DNA of 64,000 bases from Saccharina japonica (lineage: Eukaryota; Sar; Phaeophyceae; Laminariales; Laminariaceae). The stretch spans positions 1 to 64,000 of the forward strand of contig MEHQ01002127.1 of NCBI GenBank assembly GCA_008828725.1, in the 5' to 3' direction. The notes under the pieces are model-generated. The model searched no databases. It was not told the DNA's origin and saw only the letters and a program-made list of their open reading frames with translations. The position numbers were made by a program, and so were the translations under genes. Positions 52,001 through 54,899 of the stretch are shown piece after piece. Within the stretch, counting starts at the first letter, position 1. Each line of letters starts with the position of its first letter.

Positions 52001-53430
52001 AAGAGGGTTCCCGGGGTTTCCACGCGTTTTGGTGAGTGTGCGCAATTTGTTGGAGGGGCGGGGACAAGGGACAGGGGTGGGGTGGGGGTGGGGGTTTCCA
52101 AGTGATTTTCTGCGGCGGTGTTGATGGCAGTGCGTGCGGCCCCAAAAAGAGCGTTACATAGGGTTTCCGTGTGTACGGTTGTGTCGATAATATGTAGGGG
52201 GGGAGGGGACACGGGGAAGGGAGGTGGGGGTGGGGGTTTCCAACTATCTTACTGCGGAGGTGTTCACGGCAGTGCGTGCGACTTTTGCAGGGCGTTCCCG
52301 GAAGTTTCCATGTGTTTGTGTGATTGTGAGGAACTACTTGGAGGAGAGACGACAGGGAGAGGGGATGGAGTGGGGTGGGGTTTCCAACTATTTTTTTGCG
52401 GCTTGAACCACGCGGTGTTTACGGAATGTGTAGGGGCCAAGGTGTTCACGGTGGTGTTTACGGCGTGTGTTCGGGGCGTGGAGGATGGCAGGGGTAGGAG
52501 GGGGGGGGGGGGGGGGGCGGCGGGGGGGGGGCATCGCAGAGCGAATAATGAGATAACCATCGCCTCTGCCCGTCGATGATTCGAATCCATCCCGCGATAA
52601 CCGACTAGGAGTTCCCAGGGGCATAAAGGCTGACATAGTTGCGAAAGAGAGCGCTGCGTAGAAGCAATATAGGACACATCATATGAAATACCTCATACCA
52701 ATGAGAGAAAGGGGTGTATATGCATATGGCATGTCTTTACAGTAGATCCACAGCTCCTTCGGGACTTCTGAGAGAGAAAAATGAATACCAGATAGGCAAT
52801 ACTCTACTTGTATTGTATCCAATATTGCAACGAAAAAGGGGGCCAGCGTTCTCTGTGCGCCGTTGCTCTTCGATGGCACGATTGGGTCCATGGCATGCTT
52901 TTACAGGAGCAATCCGTAGTGTTGTACAATATTAAGTATATGATATGTCTATGACGGGAGGCCATAGTAAATAGGACAAAATACTGTTAGTAAAAAATAG
53001 GCAAATTTATAGGTTTTTTGTGTGGACCGCATTAGTCTGAGATGCCACCATCTGAATACAGCAATAGCAATAACAGAGCAATAGCGGCAGCAGTAGCAGC
53101 AGTAGCTGAAGCGGTAGCAGTAGTAGCAGTAGTGGTAACACTACTGTAGCAAAAACAGTAGCAGTAGCGGTAGCAGTAGCAGCAGTAGCTGTACAATAGC
53201 AGTAGTAGCAGTAGTGGTAGCACTTACCTGTACAATTAACAGTAGCGTAGCAATGCAGAGAGCGAGTAGCAACAGTACGCCAGCACGTGGTGAAACTTAC
53301 CGCGCACCGAAGCGGCTGGATGCAGGACGTAAAGTCGATATCGGTATCGGTGGTGTAGCAGGGTATGTACGGCGGCGAATGATGACACCCCAGCCGGAGG
53401 CCGGCGGCGAGACAATCCCTGCGCCAACAT
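17217..53430 (-). CDS. PNKP: BRCT-domain bifunctional polynucleotide 3'-phosphatase/5'-kinase (PNKP-like), 15 coding exons
   Basis: Exons on the minus strand, in order: 53301-53430, 51744-51997, 47875-47997, 45897-46110, 42635-42986, 41646-41758, 35451-35611, 33994-34080, 29467-29604, 28081-28184, 26610-26819, 24061-24163, 19074-19154, 18208-18358 and 17217-17318. The introns inferred between exons are GT-AG and their phases fit, giving about 762 residues. PNKP enzymes remove 3'-phosphates and phosphorylate 5'-hydroxyls at DNA breaks, in the nucleus and organelles. Visible motifs are FDMDGT (about 384-389, phosphatase nucleophile), SNQLG, YRK, YVGDAAGRP (509-517), Walker A GPPAGGKS (610-617), VNQD (630-633), DATNP (658-662), HLNAFR and a closing GFSEVVKV segment. 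An N-terminal BRCT-like fold covers roughly residues 31-200. Exon 14 needs a 34-nt segment removed to stay in frame. Exon 13 occurs twice because of a 2.8 kb duplication. The phosphatase-kinase assignment is strong. The BRCT part and first exon are less certain. Confidence 0.92.
17575..17790 (+). mobile_element. SINE, 5'-truncated
   Basis: It begins at the GATGCGAGTCGACGAGG body segment, lacks the tRNA head and ends in a CAA-rich tail. It lies just downstream of the last inferred intron acceptor, in intron 14 of the PNKP gene. Confidence 0.85.
18208..18358 (-). CDS. PNKP: PNKP exon 14: HLNAFR and VPDVAIHSW segments
   Basis: The first 48 bases encode TCFHLNAFRGSESDPS and the last 69 encode RRTVPDVAIHSWF through QEDE, both clearly PNKP. 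They lie in different frames, separated by 34 bases (18277-18310) that begin GTAGG and end ACAG. Removing those bases restores the frame and the family's usual spacing. The outer donor is GAG/GTGAGG. Confidence 0.9.
18277..18310 (-). other. 34-nt intron-like segment inside PNKP exon 14
   Basis: The segment starts GTAGGATTCC and ends GGCTACAG. It contains stops in the useful frame, and without it the kinase frame is continuous. It is either an exceptionally short GT-AG intron or an indel in the gene or assembly. Confidence 0.5.
19074..19154 (-). CDS. PNKP: PNKP exon 13: kinase, RKTRAGW...FFTTPK
   Basis: The exon has 27 codons and phase 0 ends, with acceptor ATGAACAG and donor AAG/GTGTGC. The peptide AGWIALAREHGARARCIFF matches the PNKP strand-helix after DNTNP. 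An unchanged copy lies at 21869-21949 inside the 2.8 kb duplication. Confidence 0.92.
19190..19376 (+). mobile_element. SINE, 5'-truncated
   Basis: This is the body and tail only, diverged from the full-length copies. It is repeated at 21985-22171 because of the block duplication. Confidence 0.82.
19497..19790. repeat. MITE M5, copy 3
   Basis: It carries the GTGCTACGATAG end, the CTTAGGCCATGGGAT core and the CACCTCTACC...ATGCGTC end. The second assembly copy is at 22292-22585. Confidence 0.75.
19840..19918. mobile_element. MITE M4-like, diverged
   Basis: The ACTTGTCCCACACTAATCCC core and ACGTGGGACCAGATTAA end are recognisable. The second assembly copy is at 22635-22713. Confidence 0.65.
21089..21089. 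other. Assembly join (single N)
   Basis: A single undetermined base separates the two copies of the duplicated block. The sequence just right of it (21090-21263) is the middle of repeat R2. Confidence 0.9.
21869..21949 (-). CDS. PNKP: Second copy of PNKP exon 13
   Basis: It appears identical to 19074-19154, offset by 2,795 bases. Because the identical block stops at an N, this is probably the same genomic exon assembled twice. If the duplication is real, the transcript could carry the exon twice in frame, since both ends are phase 0. Confidence 0.8.
21985..22171 (+). mobile_element. SINE, 5'-truncated (second assembly copy)
   Basis: It appears identical to 19190-19376. Confidence 0.8.
22925..24060 (-). 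repeat. Donor-side tandem array of PNKP exon 12
   Basis: Units of about 130 bases at 23925-23990, 23795-23865 and 23655-23735, with partial ones further left, repeat the exon 12 codons from VATARLK to ATNPS, the donor, and intron sequence with GGCAGCAACAGTATACCAGT. The array grades into ~55-base CAGCAGTATATACT units. A second assembly copy of most of it lies at 20130-21088. Confidence 0.85.
24061..24163 (-). CDS. PNKP: PNKP exon 12: kinase VNQD and DATNP motifs
   Basis: The acceptor ATATCACAG is followed by VNQDEL (the Asp acts as catalytic base in relatives) and SRC. The exon ends VVIDATNPS at a GTGAGA donor. The family norm is DNTNP. Its 3' half and donor recur tandemly in the next intron. 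Confidence 0.94.
24414..24582. repeat. MITE M8, copy 1
   Basis: GACAGATGTTAATAATCTGA at the left and TTAACATCCGTCGCGTACC at the right are inverted. The GTGTGGAACACACCCAGTC palindrome lies inside. It abuts the (AGT)n tract. Confidence 0.78.
24583..24702 (+). repeat. (AGT)n microsatellite, ~39 units
   Basis: It is nearly pure TAG/AGT over about 120 bases with three AAT interruptions, inside PNKP intron 11. Confidence 0.95.
24893..26120 (+). mobile_element. Large repeat R1, copy B
   Basis: It starts CAAGGGCTCCGCATGGGTGC (stem-loop partly deleted) and contains AATGCCAAGGGTTGCAGGAA, CAGCAGTACGTACTAC runs and the GCGGAAAGTGAGGGGCGGAG end block. Confidence 0.75.
26128..26485 (+). repeat. 17-18 bp minisatellite, ~19 units
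   Basis: AACACACGGGTGATAAGAT and variants repeat head to tail in PNKP intron 11, at the end of R1 copy B. Confidence 0.93.
26610..26819 (-). CDS. PNKP: PNKP exon 11: kinase P-loop
   Basis: The exon opens SLAVLGFDPSTL, has a Ser/Gly-rich stretch, then VVLVGPPAGGKSK and ends GYAR at a GTACGT donor. Walker A Lys and Ser are present. The residue after Ser is Lys, where relatives usually have Thr. Confidence 0.94.
27018..27848. mobile_element. TIR element M9 with 28-bp perfect ends
   Basis: AGACCTATGCCAATGGGAAA is mirrored by TTTCCCATTGGCATAGGTCT, with pairing over 28 bases. The 830-base interior has one 61-codon ORF from ATG 27527 (MDPPYTFEAVIYTRWPCP...) that I do not recognise, and a GC-rich segment. 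No transposase is seen, so it is non-autonomous. Confidence 0.78.
28081..28184 (-). CDS. PNKP: PNKP exon 10: DFS...TPEQFF segment
   Basis: The acceptor ATTTTCCAG precedes GATTTTTC and the donor is CCG/GTGAGG. The peptide has DFSAGDLKLALNAG and PFQTPEQFFL, the segment that joins phosphatase and kinase in PNKP. A 63-base G run lies about 45 bases upstream of it in the intron. Confidence 0.93.
28232..28294 (+). repeat. 63-base guanine homopolymer
   Basis: It is an unbroken G run in PNKP intron 10 next to R2. The true length may differ, since such runs are hard to sequence. Confidence 0.9.
28295..28430 (+). repeat. Repeat R2, partial
   Basis: It follows the long G run: TATACTCATGTCGTGCACGG, then CAGTGCCGGGACGGGGCACG and CACCAACCAGGCAGGCATTG. 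Confidence 0.75.
28790..28985 (-). repeat. Repeat R6, reversed
   Basis: The CTACGAGAGGTGTGAGAATG and GTAGATGATCTACCTGTAGA pieces match the family in reverse. Confidence 0.55.
29216..29362 (+). repeat. (CCCGA)n array
   Basis: ACCCGACCCGACCCG runs are flanked by GAACAGGGCT on the left and GTGAACAGCGCTGG on the right, which suggests a mobile element containing the array. Confidence 0.85.
29467..29604 (-). CDS. PNKP: PNKP exon 9: phosphatase YVGDAAGRP motif
   Basis: The exon has 46 codons and phase 0 ends, with acceptor GGCCGCAG and donor AAG/GTGTGT. It opens PRPGCWELL, continuing the RKP-GMW motif of the family, and ends with YVGDAAGRP, the metal-binding HAD motif IV. Confidence 0.95.
29872..30290 (+). 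repeat. Repeat R2, longest copy
   Basis: After a G run it has ACTCATGTCATGCACGGCCG, GCCGGGACGGAGCACG, GGGCGAGTCGCATGG, GACGACAGCC-like sequence, and a final hairpin-like TGCGGAGTTGAGGTTCTCAA...CCCGCAC. Confidence 0.75.
30586..30792. repeat. MITE M6, copy 1
   Basis: ACCGTATATGACACC and GTGTCATACACGGT are inverted ends. GGCGGCTTTCGGAGCATCTC lies inside. Confidence 0.75.
31252..32790 (+). mobile_element. Large repeat R1, copy C
   Basis: The first kilobase is nearly identical to copy D. The terminal GC-rich block (32480-32720) is a diverged version of the usual one. Confidence 0.78.
32838..33003. repeat. MITE M8, copy 2, cut by an assembly join
   Basis: It starts GTACGCGACAGATGTTAATA and ends at TTAACA immediately before the N. 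Confidence 0.78.
33004..33004. other. Assembly join (single N)
   Basis: An N interrupts an M8 element on its left and is followed at once by R2 sequence. Both Ns in the window abut R2. Confidence 0.9.
33005..33192 (+). repeat. Repeat R2, partial, starting at an N
   Basis: It shares GGACGGAGCACGTTGGGTTT through GACGACAGCCTCCAATGAAT with the copy at 29872. Confidence 0.78.
33193..33512. repeat. MITE M8, copy 3, split by a SINE
   Basis: AATAAGAATGCGACCTC...GAAAAC is separated from GTGTGGAACACACCC...CTGTCGCGTAC by the SINE at 33229-33428. Confidence 0.8.
33229..33428 (+). mobile_element. SINE inserted into an M8 element
   Basis: A body-plus-tail SINE lies between GAAAAC and GTGTGGAACACACCC, two pieces that are continuous in other M8 copies. 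Confidence 0.85.
33553..33826 (-). mobile_element. SINE, 5'-truncated
   Basis: It is the reverse complement of the body and tail, starting after the B box region. It lies 130 bases from the copy at 33229-33428 in opposite orientation, so the pair can form a hairpin in the PNKP intron 8 transcript. Confidence 0.85.
33994..34080 (-). CDS. PNKP: PNKP exon 8: phosphatase, LKAKVQAV to YYRK
   Basis: This exon has 29 codons, phase 0, acceptor TGTTCAG and donor AAG/GTGAGA. It encodes LKAKVQAVIKALGVP and ends DDYYRK, the conserved Lys region of HAD motif III. Confidence 0.94.
34081..34240 (-). repeat. Acceptor-side duplication of PNKP exon 8
   Basis: Two units of about 80 bases each carry GGAATTCGGAATCGTTGTTG-type sequence, GTT-rich tracts and an AG-ending pyrimidine stretch. 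The proximal one supplies the true acceptor. Confidence 0.5.
34255..35090 (-). repeat. ~55 bp satellite in PNKP intron 7
   Basis: Irregular units contain GATCGAATCGACTATTCGAT and GCATCCAACGACGTA. About 14 diverged units can be counted. Confidence 0.85.
35451..35611 (-). CDS. PNKP: PNKP exon 7: phosphatase core
   Basis: The acceptor TTTGTTTCAG precedes GGAAAAAG, which completes the Gly of TKSG. The peptide includes DWQLLHPSIP, GYKIAIISNQLG and AKGKV, matching the PNKP phosphatase. The donor GCG/GTATGT is phase 0. Its first 45 bases and acceptor recur at least four times in the upstream intron. Confidence 0.95.
35650..35758. repeat. MITE M2
   Basis: AGTAAATAGGACCAAATATT and a GTTCTATTTACT...ATGGTCCC end are inverted. 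TATATAGGTTTGGGTGTGTA is the family's core. Confidence 0.7.
35845..36400 (-). repeat. Acceptor-side tandem array of PNKP exon 7
   Basis: Four units of about 145-165 bases each contain a copy of the exon 7 start (minus strand AGGTTTGGGGACAGC...GGGAGATTGGCAGC) plus an intron piece with CTATTAGTTGGCACTAGTTG. Another relic is at 36780-36830. Some copies retain an AG just before the exon-like block. Confidence 0.85.
36470..36780. repeat. Two MITE M2 copies, one internally duplicated
   Basis: 36470-36640 runs from GGGGGCCATAGTAAATAGGA to TTTACTATGGTCCTCCGTAA with an ~85-base internal tandem repeat. 36655-36780 is a second copy ending GGTCCCTCGTAA. Confidence 0.78.
36880..37092 (-). repeat. Repeat R2, reversed
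   Basis: It runs in reverse from ATATGCAAGTCCGCCTCAC to GGCCATGCATGAAAATGAAA and ends at a C-rich tract, the reverse of the G run seen on other copies. Confidence 0.75.
37361..38398. mobile_element. TIR element M10 carrying a gene-like fragment
   Basis: GGCTGTGAGTCGG at the left and CCGACTCACAGCC at the right are inverted, each followed inward by repeated CGACTAGCTATTAGTCG motifs. The interior is GC-rich, unlike the surrounding intron. No clear target duplication is seen. Confidence 0.72.
37646..37858 (+). pseudogene. Unassigned coding-like fragment inside M10
   Basis: An open frame reads GDPVGEVVAIIGPRTTLA, then ARDPETVLYRVKHKQRR and NNPLWKF, ending TAA. Composition and codon pattern look coding. 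I do not recognise the family. Possibilities are a captured host gene piece or a mobile-element protein. Confidence 0.35.
38642..40400 (+). mobile_element. Large repeat R1, copy D
   Basis: It has a complete stem-loop at 38653-38690. Body and end block match B and C, and it ends in a TATATCTATATATATAT tract. No long ORF or recognisable protein is present. A short relic of the start is at 16237-16266. Confidence 0.78.
40455..40505. repeat. Stem-loop plus CCCTTGTA terminus
   Basis: GCTTCGCCGCCGGCC pairs with GGCCGACGGCGAAGC, followed by CCCCCTTGTA. This is the same hairpin-then-CCCTTGTA arrangement as the R1 end at 14671-14716, resembling a Helitron 3' terminus. Confidence 0.5.
40765..40927. 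repeat. MITE M3, complete
   Basis: CAGGACACCTAATAAGAAAC and GTTTCTTATTAGGTGTCCTG are perfect terminal inverted repeats. The interior carries GAAATTAGTGTAGAAAGCAC. Confidence 0.85.
41222..41500 (-). repeat. Degenerate copies of PNKP exon 6
   Basis: Two diverged copies of the exon 6 donor half lie at 41445-41500 and 41222-41300. The TTAAACGCCACAATATCACA stretch matches the exon over most of its length. Neither keeps a good donor. The nearer copy lies inside the TIR element at 41345-41617. Confidence 0.7.
41345..41617. mobile_element. TIR element M11 with 17-bp perfect ends
   Basis: TAGGGCTGGGCACTGGC and GCCAGTGCCCAGCCCTA are exact inverses. The interior has CTACTGGCAGTAG-type repeats and a degenerate PNKP exon 6 copy. 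Confidence 0.82.
41646..41758 (-). CDS. PNKP: PNKP exon 6: phosphatase DxDGT motif
   Basis: The exon has acceptor CGTTCAG and donor AAGTCAG/GTGATT. It encodes WEELMGGAVLRW and then HILAFDMDGTLIKTKSG, the HAD-type catalytic motif of PNKP 3'-phosphatases, with both Asp residues present. Degenerate copies of the exon lie downstream at 41445-41500 and 41222-41300. Confidence 0.95.
41802..41945 (+). repeat. Repeat R2, partial
   Basis: A G run is followed by TACTTCATGTTCATGCATGG and GACCAGGCAGACATTGC. Another short relic lies at 26880-26945, and 21090-21420 is an R2 middle and end. Confidence 0.7.
42174..42288. repeat. MITE M2, complete
   Basis: ATTACGGAGGACCATAGTAA and the inverse ending TACTATGGTCCCCCGTAA enclose ~115 bases. 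Confidence 0.82.
42300..42512 (-). mobile_element. SINE, 5'-truncated
   Basis: The body segment holds TTTATCGCGAGAAGAACTGC and GTCGACTCGCATCGAATTG in reverse. The A-rich tail is at the low-coordinate end. Confidence 0.82.
42635..42986 (-). CDS. PNKP: PNKP exon 5: low-complexity interdomain linker
   Basis: The exon is an open frame rich in Ser/Pro, then poly-Thr, then poly-Gly, with SVEPEWKDS in the middle. The donor GGGGAG/GTGAGG leaves two bases that are completed by the first base of exon 6. The acceptor is uncertain within about 15 bases of a CAG-rich stretch. Upstream lie (ACC)n and (CAT)n microsatellites. Identity rests on frame continuity with exons 4 and 6. Confidence 0.7.
42990..43300 (+). 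repeat. (GGT)n and (GAT)n microsatellites
   Basis: GGT-rich sequence (43000-43115) passes into GATGATGATG (43120-43300), just upstream of PNKP exon 5. Confidence 0.93.
43440..43905 (+). repeat. ~85 bp degenerate tandem repeat in PNKP intron 4
   Basis: Units share CAAATAATCCCACCGC, GACGCGCGTTTC-like and AAGCGTTTCAT blocks. Single units recur at 44870-44920 and 45255-45350. Confidence 0.65.
43950..44345 (+). repeat. Repeat R6 with GATCATACA minisatellite
   Basis: CATCTACAGATAGATCATCT repeats (43950-44040) precede CTGTGAGAGGTTGTGCCGGA. Then 11-base AGATCATACAG units (44155-44245) and GATCTATAT units follow. Confidence 0.75.
44930..45250 (-). mobile_element. Full-length tRNA-derived SINE, in PNKP intron 4
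   Basis: It has the same head (A box TGGTCTAGCAGG, B box GGTTCGAGTCT) and body as the copy at 898-1234, in reverse orientation. The insertion is antisense in coordinate terms and sense with respect to the minus-strand gene. Confidence 0.88.
45359..45448. mobile_element. MITE M4, near complete
   Basis: TTAACCCCTCAAGAACCGGT begins the element and TCAGTTCTGAATGGGTTAA ends it. The TTAA at both ends is the piggyBac-type target duplication. Confidence 0.82.
45470..45742. repeat. TIR element M7
   Basis: AACGACTTAGGATAGATCTT and AAGATCTATCCTAAGTCGTT are perfect inverted ends. The interior has GGGCGTAGACCCAACCCAAC, shared with 40600-40690 and more weakly 10500-10550. Confidence 0.82.
45897..46110 (-). 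CDS. PNKP: PNKP exon 4: BRCT C-terminal helix and Gly/Ser linker
   Basis: The acceptor TATTTTTAG precedes GTG GTG GGA. The peptide VVGSAWLSECLRLNSLQP carries the conserved BRCT Trp followed by the Cys/Leu helix. The exon then runs into a Gly/Ser/Ala-rich linker and ends at a GTACGTACG donor in phase 1. Confidence 0.75.
46346..46524. repeat. MITE M8, copy 4
   Basis: GTACGCGACAGACGTCAAG and TTAACATCTGTCGCGTAC ends enclose the same interior. Confidence 0.8.
46613..46703. mobile_element. MITE M4 inserted beside M5 sequence
   Basis: TTAATAATCCCTTAAGAACT to CTGAATGGGTTAA. The right TTAA is the M5 internal TTAA. Confidence 0.8.
46704..46785 (-). repeat. MITE M5 fragment, reversed
   Basis: AACCCGTCATTCCGAAAACC through CACCTCTATCGTACTC is the left third of M5 in reverse, directly abutting an M4 copy at the shared TTAA. 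Confidence 0.7.
47005..47235 (+). repeat. Repeat R7
   Basis: GATCGAGGACTTCGTCGAAA and CTTCGATCGCGCGTGCTG recur in diverged form at 14105-14205. Function is unknown. Confidence 0.55.
47455..47935 (-). repeat. Donor-side copies of PNKP exon 3 with a 24-30 bp minisatellite
   Basis: The hairpin-like GGGGATGCTTTCCAAGCATC of exon 3 recurs at about 47628-47690 and 47455-47490, with flanking codons partly conserved. The spacers are a CACCTACTGTCACCAACACC-type minisatellite that appears to have grown from the first bases of intron 3. Confidence 0.75.
47875..47997 (-). CDS. PNKP: PNKP exon 3: BRCT strand 3 and helix 2
   Basis: The exon has 41 codons, phase 0 at both ends, acceptor AAGCAG and donor AAG/GTGCGT. 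PTLAVCD would be the third BRCT strand, and a charged segment ending HPLKYKTSTVK leads directly into VVGSAWL of exon 4, as in LIG4-type BRCT domains. Two further degenerate copies of its last 50-60 bases lie in the following intron. Confidence 0.62.
48195..48512. repeat. MITE M5, copy 4, with nested M4
   Basis: It runs from TGCTACGATAGATGTAGCAC to CACCTCTCTATCGCAGCATG. The M4 insertion is at a TTAA inside CTTAACCC. A more decayed relative covers 48640-48900. Confidence 0.75.
48255..48318. mobile_element. MITE M4, internally deleted, inside M5
   Basis: TTAACCCACACTAATTACAA to TCTCAAGCGGTTAA. About 25 bases of one end are missing relative to full copies. Confidence 0.78.
49032..49152. repeat. 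MITE M2, complete
   Basis: It runs from ATTACGGGTGGGCTAATGTA to TTACTATGGTCGTCCGTAAT. Confidence 0.8.
49228..49439. repeat. Palindromic MITE M1, copy 2
   Basis: This has the same structure and centre as the copy at 350-560, with the centre inverted. It interrupts sequence resembling M6 (49165-49227). Confidence 0.85.
49609..49832. repeat. MITE M6, copy 2
   Basis: ACCGTATATGACACTG and GTCATATACGGT ends. The interior is the reverse of copy 1. Confidence 0.75.
50150..50850 (+). repeat. ~18-20 bp satellite rich in GGATCC
   Basis: GGGATATAAGGGATCCCTTT and variants repeat about 30 times in PNKP intron 2. One and a half M4 elements are inside. Confidence 0.92.
50210..50297. mobile_element. MITE M4 inside the GGATCC satellite
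   Basis: It is a full TTAACCCC...GGGTTAA element. A second partial copy (50345-50397) shares its right part, so the satellite duplicated after insertion. Confidence 0.78.
51153..51264. repeat. MITE M2, complete
   Basis: It runs from ATTACGGGGTGGGCTAATGT to TTACTATGGTCCTCCATAAT, within PNKP intron 2. Partial copies also lie at 38425-38475, 40515-40560 and 52958-53032. Confidence 0.8.
51588..51790 (-). repeat. Donor-side tandem copies of PNKP exon 2
   Basis: Two units of about 100 bases each begin GCCGGCGAGGAGGGG and contain GTCTCAGAAGGTT. The first spans the end of exon 2 and the start of intron 2, and the second is a diverged intronic copy. Confidence 0.65.
51744..51997 (-). CDS. PNKP: PNKP exon 2: BRCT helix 1 and strand 2
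   Basis: The acceptor CTCTTTAG precedes GG-TTG, which completes the Gly codon of exon 1. The protein reads LSQGRRKILAKG, then ASNGATVLDF, a typical BRCT helix 1 and strand 2. A Ser/Lys/Gly-rich insert follows. The donor AAG/GTTTGG is weak, and it was chosen because its phase fits exon 3. Tandem copies of both edges lie beside the exon. Confidence 0.6.
52015..52450 (-). repeat. Acceptor-side tandem copies of PNKP exon 2
   Basis: About three units of 120-140 bases each carry a variant of the GGAAACC...GGAACCCTC block that precedes the true acceptor at 51998. C-rich filler and CACTGCC-type sequence lie between them. They extend into intron 1. Confidence 0.6.
53040..53230. repeat. AGCAGTAGC-rich tract
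   Basis: A degenerate (AGCAGT)n tract directly follows PNKP exon 1 in intron 1. The CAACAGC-rich tract at 53440-53690 lies on the other side of the exon, and a similar one is at 53900-54060. Confidence 0.8.
53301..53430 (-). CDS. PNKP: PNKP exon 1: start codon and first BRCT strand
   Basis: The exon opens with ATG at 53430-53428 and ends at a consensus GTAAGT donor, leaving one base of a Gly codon that exon 2 completes. It encodes 43 residues, with an Arg/Pro-rich start and then YRLYVLHP, which fits the first beta strand of a BRCT domain. The start is chosen because it is the Met nearest this strand in the open frame. An upstream non-coding or coding exon cannot be excluded. The stretch upstream (53,440-53,690) is CAACAGC-rich and may be 5' UTR. 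Confidence 0.6.
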
Positions 53431-54059
53431 GAACAAAACAATTTCAGCCAGCACCAACAAGCAACAGCGACAACAACAGCAATAGCAATATCAACAGCCA
53501 ACAAAGCGACAACAACAGACAACACGCAAAGCCGAAGCAACAACACAGCAATAGCAACAGCCACACAAAGCCAAGCACAGCAAGCAACACAACAGCCAAC
53601 GCAACAGCAACAGCAACAAGCACGCAACACAACACAAACACAACACAAAACAGCAACGAAAACAGCAACAACAACAAAAAAACAGTAGAATAGTTCACCA
53701 CTCATTCGACACTACGTATGGTACTACGGTTGAGGCACACTAATATGGTTGAAGCAAACTGTGTGCGAAACAAAGGGACTGTTAATAATTCGACCGATGG
53801 TTGATTGGGTCTATCTGATTGGCTCAAGTTAGGGTTGGAGTTAAATTTTTCGTATCGTACAAAGTGACCCCTCAACCAACTGCGTCAGAAATAATGTGGT
53901 AAACCACCTGAAACAAACAACAGCAAGAGCAACAGCAACGGCACAAACACTAACAGCCAAACAGCAAAGATACAACAACAGAAAACAACTGTGGTGTAGG
54001 CGCAACAACACACCACAAAACACGAAGCACACAACGCGCAGCACACAATATACAACACG

Positions 54060-54350
54060 AAACACGGGTCGAGCCGAGCCGACCGCGAAACAATTTAGTT
54101 GTCAGACGTTGACCCGACCGACCGCCGAAACAATTTAGTTGTCGACGTCTGACCGAACCGACCCGACCGACGCGACCGACCCGAGCCGACCCCGACCGAC
54201 CCGAACCCGACACTGACAACCGGACCCGACCCGACCCGACCCGACCGAGCCCGACCCGACCCGACCCATCTCACCCTACCCGACCCGACCCGTGAGATTT
54301 TGAAAACCTCCTGATCCTAGCCACGGCTCGGGTCACGGCCCGTGAACAGC
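54060..54350 (+). repeat. (CCCGA)n array, second
   Basis: CCGACCCGACCGACG-type repeats end in CGTGAACAGCCCTGG, the same right boundary as at 29362-29400. Confidence 0.82.
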
Positions 54351-54453
54351 CCTGGTCACAAGCTTCCATTGTCACAGACAAAAGAGCACCAGAGGAAAAT
54401 CCCACTATTTCGAGTATACGCACCCATCTAGTGGCCAAAAGTATGCAGTAGTA

Positions 54454-54622
54454 CAGGACACCTCATAAGAAACAGGCTCATAAGGAAGCCAGGCTGAGAT
54501 TCAGAGAAGAAGAAATTCGGGAGTCGTTATCTTAGAAATTAGTGTAGAAAGCACCCTCTCTCGAAAAAAGAAATCCAGCCTGGAGGGACCAGATTTCCTG
54601 TTTCTTCTTATTAGGTGTCCTG
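54454..54622. repeat. MITE M3, complete
   Basis: Its ends are CAGGACACCTCATAAGAAAC and TCTTATTAGGTGTCCTG, with the same interior as the copy at 40765. Confidence 0.85.
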
Positions 54623-54899
54623 TAGTGTGGCTGGTTTGTTATCCCTTTCTTTATTTAGGCTGTTCGTATAGACTTCCACATTTTCAAATTGCTGGCGGGC
54701 GTTTCAACTACTTTTGGGCTACGTATATATAAACTTCAGAATTTCAACTGCTGGTGGGGTGGGGCTTATCGTTATTTCCGCGTCAACTGGCCACCTGCAC
54801 AAAATCGTCACCGGTACGACGTCAGATTAGTTGTTGCCTCTGGGCCTGTCTCCCACGCAATACGTAGCCAACGCCCCTCCGAGGCACCCTGGGGGTCTG

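Noticed and set aside
52540-52600. tRNA gene near GATTCGAATCC
   Set aside because: A single B-box-like match without A box or cloverleaf.
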